Shown: one piece after another, positions 6,808 to 9,986 of the stretch | How the letters are laid out: each line of letters starts with the position of its first letter | Position numbering within the stretch: position 1 is the stretch's first letter | NCBI GenBank assembly: GCA_027357125.1 | Contig: DAHVVW010000042.1 | Span: 1-9,986, forward strand | Reading direction: 5' to 3' | Length of the DNA stretch: 9,986 bases | Source: Clostridiales bacterium | GTDB lineage: Bacteria; Bacillota; Desulfitobacteriia; Desulfitobacteriales; Desulfitobacteriaceae | Made by a program: the position numbers and the translations under genes | The notes under the pieces: model-generated | What the model was told of the DNA's origin: nothing | The model's input: only the letters and a program-made list of their open reading frames with translations | Databases searched by the model: none

Positions 6808-7488
6808 TTATACTATTCCACGTTCTTTAAGGCTTATATACCGATTATCTCCGATAATTACATGATCCAATACTTCTATCCCCAGGATCTTGCCGCCGTC
6901 AGCAAGCCGCTTGGTCACTTCAATGTCTTCACGGCTGGGGGTGGGGTCCCCGCTCGGATGATTGTGCAGCAGGATAATCGCATTGGAATTGCGGCGAATC
7001 GCTTCCTTAAAGCACTCCCGCGGGTGCACCAGGGATGAGTTTAAGGATCCCACCGAAATTGGCGAGATTCCGAGCACATGGTTCTTAGTATTAAGCGTCA
7101 CAACCCGGAAATGCTCACGGTCGAAGTGCCTCATTTCCTCCATCACTAAGTGGGCAACATCCTGCGGCGAGTTAATCACCGGTCTGCTTGCAGGATCACT
7201 ACTGACCAAGCGCCTTCCTAATTCCAAGGCGGCCTTGAGTCCGGAGGCCTTGGCCTTGCCTAAACCGTGCAATTGAGCCAGTTCGTGCACTGTCAGCCTA
7301 GCGAGCCCGGATAAGCCCCCGGAGTCAGCAAGCAGGCGTTCAGCCAAATCGAGGACATTTTCCCCTTTTACCCCTGTGCGCAACAGGATTGCCAGCACCT
7401 CCCTGTTCGAGAGTGCTTCCGGCCCTAGCGCATACAGCCGCTCACGCGGCAGGAGTTCCGCAGGCAGATCTTTAAGCCTGTAATTCAT
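6808..7488 (-). CDS. radC: RadC family JAMM/MPN+ domain protein (UPF0758)
   Basis: RadC-like protein (226 residues, typical length). The N-terminal half (about 1-100) carries a helix-hairpin-helix-like region ([22 protein letters not shown], residues 73 on), suggesting nucleic acid contact. The C-terminal half (about 105-226) is a JAB/MPN domain with a complete metal-binding JAMM motif: H175, H177 and D188 in [16 protein letters not shown], with a conserved Glu upstream (E158 region). The original claim of a DNA repair role was not supported by later work and the true substrate is unknown, although the intact motif suggests a zinc-dependent hydrolase. The ATG start is preceded by GAGGTGAT, a very strong ribosome binding site. 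The gene lies 19 bases after maf and ahead of mreB, the standard Firmicutes order. Confidence 0.93.
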   Translation of the reverse strand: MNYRLKDLPAELLPRERLYALGPEALSNREVLAILLRTGVKGENVLDLAERLLADSGGLSGLARLTVHELAQLHGLGKAKASGLKAALELGRRLVSSDPASRPVINSPQDVAHLVMEEMRHFDREHFRVVTLNTKNHVLGISPISVGSLNSSLVHPRECFKEAIRRNSNAIILLHNHPSGDPTPSREDIEVTKRLADGGKILGIEVLDHVIIGDNRYISLKERGIV

Positions 7489-7507
7489 ACATCACCTCGC
7501 GCAGGGC

Positions 7508-8095
7508 TCAAACTGTCTGATCAATCCCCCACGCCTTGAGCTTGTCCGAGAGGAGTTCCATCGGCAGTCCAATCACATTGCTCAGAGATCCGTGGTAAGA
7601 CTCTACGAACTTACGGGCTCCCCCCTGAATCCCATAAGCCCCGGCTTTATCCAAAGGCTCCCCGCTTTCGACATAAACTCTGATCTCATCGTGGGAAAGC
7701 GGGCGAAAACGAACCTTAGTCTCAGCCACAGCTACAACCGTTTCTCCATCTCCCCGGGCTAAAGCGAGGCCGGTAAGGACTAAATGCTCTCGTCCACTTA
7801 AAGATTCAAGCATAAGCTCAGCCTCGTATGGGGTCTTAGGCTTGCCTAGAGCTTGTCTTTCCAGTACGACCATCGTATCTGCTCCTATGACCACATCTGC
7901 CTCGTTGCCACCGGATTCTTGCCAGAATTTGAGGCCGGCCAAAGCTTTCCTCGCGGCCAAAATCCCCACACCTTCATACGGGTCGCATCCGGGAGGGAGC
8001 GTTTCGTCCACATTTACTTCAATGACTTCAGGCTTGAATCCCCACTCGCTTAGTAACATCGCCCTCCGGGGCGAAGATGAAGCGAGAACGAACAT
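7508..8095 (-). CDS. maf: Maf nucleoside triphosphate pyrophosphatase (dTTP/UTP type likely)
   Basis: Maf/YhdE-family enzyme (195 residues, usual 190-200). These proteins hydrolyse (d)NTPs, often dTTP, UTP or modified bases, to the monophosphate plus pyrophosphate, and overexpression affects septum formation in Bacillus. The N-terminal nucleotide-binding motif LASSSPRR is at 4-11. The catalytic segment VIGADTMV is at 69-76, with D73 the likely general base. A Lys in LGKPKT (84-87 region) and the YGIQGGA motif (154-160) are the other conserved substrate-binding parts. The stop of the upstream DUF4321 gene is four bases before the ATG, and GGTGA overlapping that stop may act as the ribosome binding site. 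Substrate choice is taken from the family and not proven here. Confidence 0.94.
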   Translation of the reverse strand: MFVLASSSPRRAMLLSEWGFKPEVIEVNVDETLPPGCDPYEGVGILAARKALAGLKFWQESGGNEADVVIGADTMVVLERQALGKPKTPYEAELMLESLSGREHLVLTGLALARGDGETVVAVAETKVRFRPLSHDEIRVYVESGEPLDKAGAYGIQGGARKFVESYHGSLSNVIGLPMELLSDKLKAWGIDQTV

Positions 8096-8099
8096 TCAG

Positions 8100-8363
8100 T
8101 CACCACTTCCTTGACAGGTAATATCCACCCAATGCCCCCAAGAGAGTAGCCGCAGTGATATTCAACCGAAAACCAAAGGAAAACGACATAAAGAAAAAAT
8201 CCAAGTACGTGTGCGAAGGGATGTCGATAACTGCAGGACGTAAAAACGGCGCAAAAATGCCGTATTTCTCCAGGCCAAAACCAAACAGCGTCCCGAGAGC
8301 TGCTCCTGTCAAAATAAGGAGAATCGTTCTGCCAGTTCCCGAGGAATTGCGTCCAACAGCCAT
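8100..8363 (-). CDS. Small membrane protein, DUF4321-like, unknown function
   Basis: An 87-residue protein that I recall as resembling the DUF4321 family, seen in Clostridia just upstream of maf. It has a polar start (1-11), a first membrane segment (about 13-30, with small-residue packing TGAALGTLFGFG), a middle loop with GIFAPFLRPAVIDIPSHTY (35-53), an aromatic stretch LDFFFMSFSFGF (54-65) that may lie in the interface, and a second membrane segment (about 69-84, ITAATLLGALGGYYL) ending in RKW. Both termini could face the same side. The ATG has AGGGGG with a 7-base spacer. Its stop is four bases before maf, so the two are almost certainly co-transcribed and perhaps coupled. A longer overlapping frame (8050-8409) is not credible. 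No function can be assigned; a role linked to the envelope or division is only suggested by position. Confidence 0.85.
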   Translation of the reverse strand: MAVGRNSSGTGRTILLILTGAALGTLFGFGLEKYGIFAPFLRPAVIDIPSHTYLDFFFMSFSFGFRLNITAATLLGALGGYYLSRKW

Positions 8364-8390
8364 TTTCCGACCCCCTTACCCATAGAAATG

Positions 8391-8416
8391 CAGCCAGGGC
8401 CGTAAGCACCTGGCTG
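8391..8416 (-). other. GC-rich hairpin in the leader between aspA and the DUF4321 gene
   Basis: A perfect 8-bp stem, CAGCCAGG (8391-8398) with CCTGGCTG (8409-8416), has a 10-base loop. On the minus strand it is followed by CATTTCTATGG, with no strong T-run, so it is a poor classic terminator. It starts only a few bases after the transcription start predicted from the promoter at 8427-8455, so it could be a 5' stabilising stem or attenuator. It may instead partly end aspA transcription, with read-through supplying the downstream genes. Confidence 0.45.
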
Positions 8417-8426
8417 AACTAACATC

Positions 8427-8455
8427 AGTTTAACATCTTTAGACTTGAATCGCAA
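8427..8455 (-). promoter_or_regulatory. Candidate sigma-A promoter for the DUF4321-maf-radC-mre-mrdA unit
   Basis: On the minus strand TTGCGA (8455-8450, 4 of 6 to TTGACA), a 17-base spacer and TAAACT (8432-8427, 4 of 6 to TATAAT) are present, with TG one base before the -10 as an extended element. It lies in the gap between the aspA stop and the DUF4321 start, the best place for a promoter of the shape cluster. The match is modest and transcription could also enter from aspA. Confidence 0.4.
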
Positions 8456-8476
8456 GTTTTAGACAGCCACCCGAGG

Positions 8477-9889
8477 CTATTTTTGCTCGTGCATAAGCTT
8501 GGCTCCGGCGATGCCTGGCTCGGTCATTTCGTGTGGATTAAGAATAACATCAAGCTCTACTTCAGAAAGCACCCCTTTTTCGAGCACAATCTCTCTTACC
8601 GGGCGACCGCTGTTGATCGCTTCTTTGGCGATTGCGGAAGCAACTTCATATCCAACGTGAGGATTGATAGCCGTAACTACCCCCACACTGTTTTCCACCA
8701 GTTCACGGCAGCGCTCTACATTCGCACTGATCCCGCTCACACACTTCTCCCGAAACACCCGAATTACACTGCGCAAAATGTCGAGGGATTGCAGGAGATT
8801 GAACACAATTACAGGTTCCATCACATTAAGTTCCAATTGCCCGGCACCGCAGGCTAACGCAATCGTAAAATCATTTCCTTGAACCTGGAACGCAACTTGG
8901 TTTACAACTTCCGCGATCACAGGATTTACCTTGCCTGGCATGATCGAAGAGCCGGGCTGAACAGGAGGGAGATTAATCTCTTTAAGCCCCGTGCGCGGTC
9001 CAGAGGCCATCAGCCTTAAGTCGTTGGCAATTTTACTTAAGTTTACGGCTAAGGTCTTCAACGCCCCGGAAACTTCAAGAAAAGCATCCGTATTCTGAGT
9101 GGCATCCACCAAGTCCTCAGCCCTGCTTAAGGGCAAACCGCTCCACTGCCTTAAAATTTCGGTCACACTCTCGATATACTCGGGATCAGCGTTAAGACCG
9201 GTACCAACAGCAGTTGCTCCCATGTTAATTACTTGCAGGGCTTGGCCTGCCTGCTCAATTCTCTTAATATCGCGACCCAGCATCTTGGCGTACGCAGCAA
9301 ATTCCTGGCCTAAGCGAATGGGGACCGCATCCTGCAAATGCGTGCGCCCCATTTTGATCACGCCGTCGAATTCCCGGGCTTTGTCTACAAACTCTTGCCG
9401 TAGCTCTTCCAATGCTGTAAGCAACTCGTGGGCTACAGTCAAACACGCTATTCTAATCGCGGTCGGGAACACATCATTCGTACTTTGGGCCATATTCACA
9501 TGCGAATTAGGATGAACCTTGGAGTATTCACCCTTGCAGCCACCCAGAAGTTCAATTGCCCGATTGGCAATCACTTCGTTGGTATTCATATTCATGGATG
9601 TTCCGGCACCACCCTGGATCACATCGACTACGAACTGATCGTGCAATTTTCCGGCGACAATTTCCCGTGCAGCCAGGACGATTGCTTCCCCAATCTCTTT
9701 ACTAAGTGCTCCGATGCGTGTATTGGCTTCGGCCGCGGCTCCTTTGACCAGTGCCAGAGCCTTGATTAGCTCATGGTGGGGTCTATACCCTGTAATCGGG
9801 AAGTTTTCCTTAGCCCGTACGGTTTGAATTCCGTAATAAACATCATCCGGAACCTCATGGACCCCAAGCAAATCTTTCTCTATGCGCAT
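8477..9889 (-). CDS. aspA: Aspartate ammonia-lyase (aspartase)
   Basis: Aspartase (470 residues, family about 470) reversibly converts L-aspartate to fumarate and ammonia in the cytosol, as a tetramer. It belongs to the fumarase C/aspartase superfamily. The start MRIEKDLLGVHEVPDDVYYGIQT is the AspA N-terminus; YGIQT favours aspartase over FumC, which has WGAQT. The three conserved regions are HPNSHVNMAQSTND (126-139), GRTHLQDA (181-188) and the flexible catalytic loop GSSIMPGKVNP (313-323), with S314 the likely general base. AGQLELNVMEPV also matches AspA. The frame extends upstream to a TTG at 9958, but that TTG lacks a ribosome binding site, whereas AAGGGG is 5 bases before the ATG at 9889. 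In anaerobes it can feed fumarate respiration. It is probably a separate transcription unit from the shape genes. Confidence 0.94.
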   Translation of the reverse strand: MRIEKDLLGVHEVPDDVYYGIQTVRAKENFPITGYRPHHELIKALALVKGAAAEANTRIGALSKEIGEAIVLAAREIVAGKLHDQFVVDVIQGGAGTSMNMNTNEVIANRAIELLGGCKGEYSKVHPNSHVNMAQSTNDVFPTAIRIACLTVAHELLTALEELRQEFVDKAREFDGVIKMGRTHLQDAVPIRLGQEFAAYAKMLGRDIKRIEQAGQALQVINMGATAVGTGLNADPEYIESVTEILRQWSGLPLSRAEDLVDATQNTDAFLEVSGALKTLAVNLSKIANDLRLMASGPRTGLKEINLPPVQPGSSIMPGKVNPVIAEVVNQVAFQVQGNDFTIALACGAGQLELNVMEPVIVFNLLQSLDILRSVIRVFREKCVSGISANVERCRELVENSVGVVTAINPHVGYEVASAIAKEAINSGRPVREIVLEKGVLSEVELDVILNPHEMTEPGIAGAKLMHEQK

Positions 9890-9929
9890 AAATGCCCCTT
9901 CTCCCTCTGCAATACTGCTAATCCTATTG

Positions 9930-9958
9930 ATTTTCACGTCCACCTTAAGTGCTCTCAA
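9930..9958 (-). promoter_or_regulatory. Candidate promoter of aspA
   Basis: TTGAGA (9958-9953, 5 of 6 to TTGACA), a 17-base spacer and GAAAAT (9935-9930, 4 of 6 to TATAAT) lie on the minus strand about 40 bases before the chosen ATG. This gives a leader of about 30 bases holding the AAGGGG ribosome binding site. If correct, the upstream TTG of the frame is part of the -35 element and not a start codon. The -10 is weak, and sequence beyond the window edge could hold a better site. Confidence 0.3.
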
Positions 9959-9986
9959 TTTAATACTTGTGGCGAAAGCTTCTTGT

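Noticed and set aside
8050..8409. Minus-strand 119-codon frame overlapping both maf and the DUF4321-like gene
   Set aside because: It overlaps two well-supported genes in another frame. Its translation is rich in Cys, Trp and Phe with no domain pattern, and it would need to start inside the leader hairpin.
8463..8480. ACAGCC / GGCTAT inverted repeat over the aspA stop codon as a terminator
   Set aside because: The stem is only 6 bp with a G-U pair. On the minus strand it is followed by CTAAAACTTG, with no T-run. The T-rich side faces the plus strand, where no gene is transcribed.
9890..9958. Extended N-terminus of AspA starting at the TTG at 9958 (23 more residues)
   Set aside because: There is no ribosome binding site before that TTG, and the extra residues do not resemble AspA. 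The ATG at 9889 has AAGGGG nearby and gives the family N-terminus. The TTG fits better as part of a -35 element.

Overview
The window is a conserved chromosomal cell-shape and division cluster from what looks like an endospore-forming, low-to-mid GC Clostridia bacterium. I infer the Desulfitobacterium/Desulfosporosinus type (Peptococcaceae sensu lato), but genus is not proven. The reasons are the linked maf-radC-mreB-mreC-mreD order of Firmicutes, a small DUF4321-type membrane protein before maf, a MinE beside MinC and MinD (absent from Bacillus but present in many Clostridia), strong GGAGG-type ribosome binding sites, and frequent TTG/GTG starts.

All complete genes lie on the minus strand, so transcription runs from high to low coordinates. 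First is aspA (aspartate ammonia-lyase, 9889 to 8477). After a 113-base gap holding a candidate promoter and a GC-rich hairpin comes a tight cluster: a DUF4321-like small membrane protein, maf (nucleotide pyrophosphatase), radC (JAMM protein), mreB, mreC, mreD and mrdA (PBP2). It ends at a clear intrinsic terminator at 2161-2190. Next is a separate minC-minD-minE operon, preceded by a possible sigma-H-like promoter (2124-2150) and followed by a weaker terminator hairpin (225-254). At the left edge, on the plus strand and convergent with minE, is the C-terminal end of a GntR-family regulator with an FCD domain, cut by the window.

The genes work together as follows. MreB, MreC, MreD and PBP2 form the elongasome core that directs lateral peptidoglycan synthesis. 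MinC, MinD and MinE place the division septum by blocking FtsZ assembly away from midcell. Maf and RadC are housekeeping proteins usually found beside this locus in Firmicutes. AspA is metabolic and is probably only a neighbour.

I see no phage, insertion sequence, CRISPR array, RNA gene or toxin-antitoxin module. There are no gene-free stretches over 300 bases. This is mostly an ordinary, well-conserved region, and I did not find a new multi-gene system. The points worth a second look are regulatory or structural: the sigma-H-like element before minC, repeated GTTCGA boxes before mreB, a charged insert of about 50 residues in the PBP2 transpeptidase domain, paired TTG starts in the min operon, a leader hairpin before the DUF4321 gene, and that uncharacterised gene itself.
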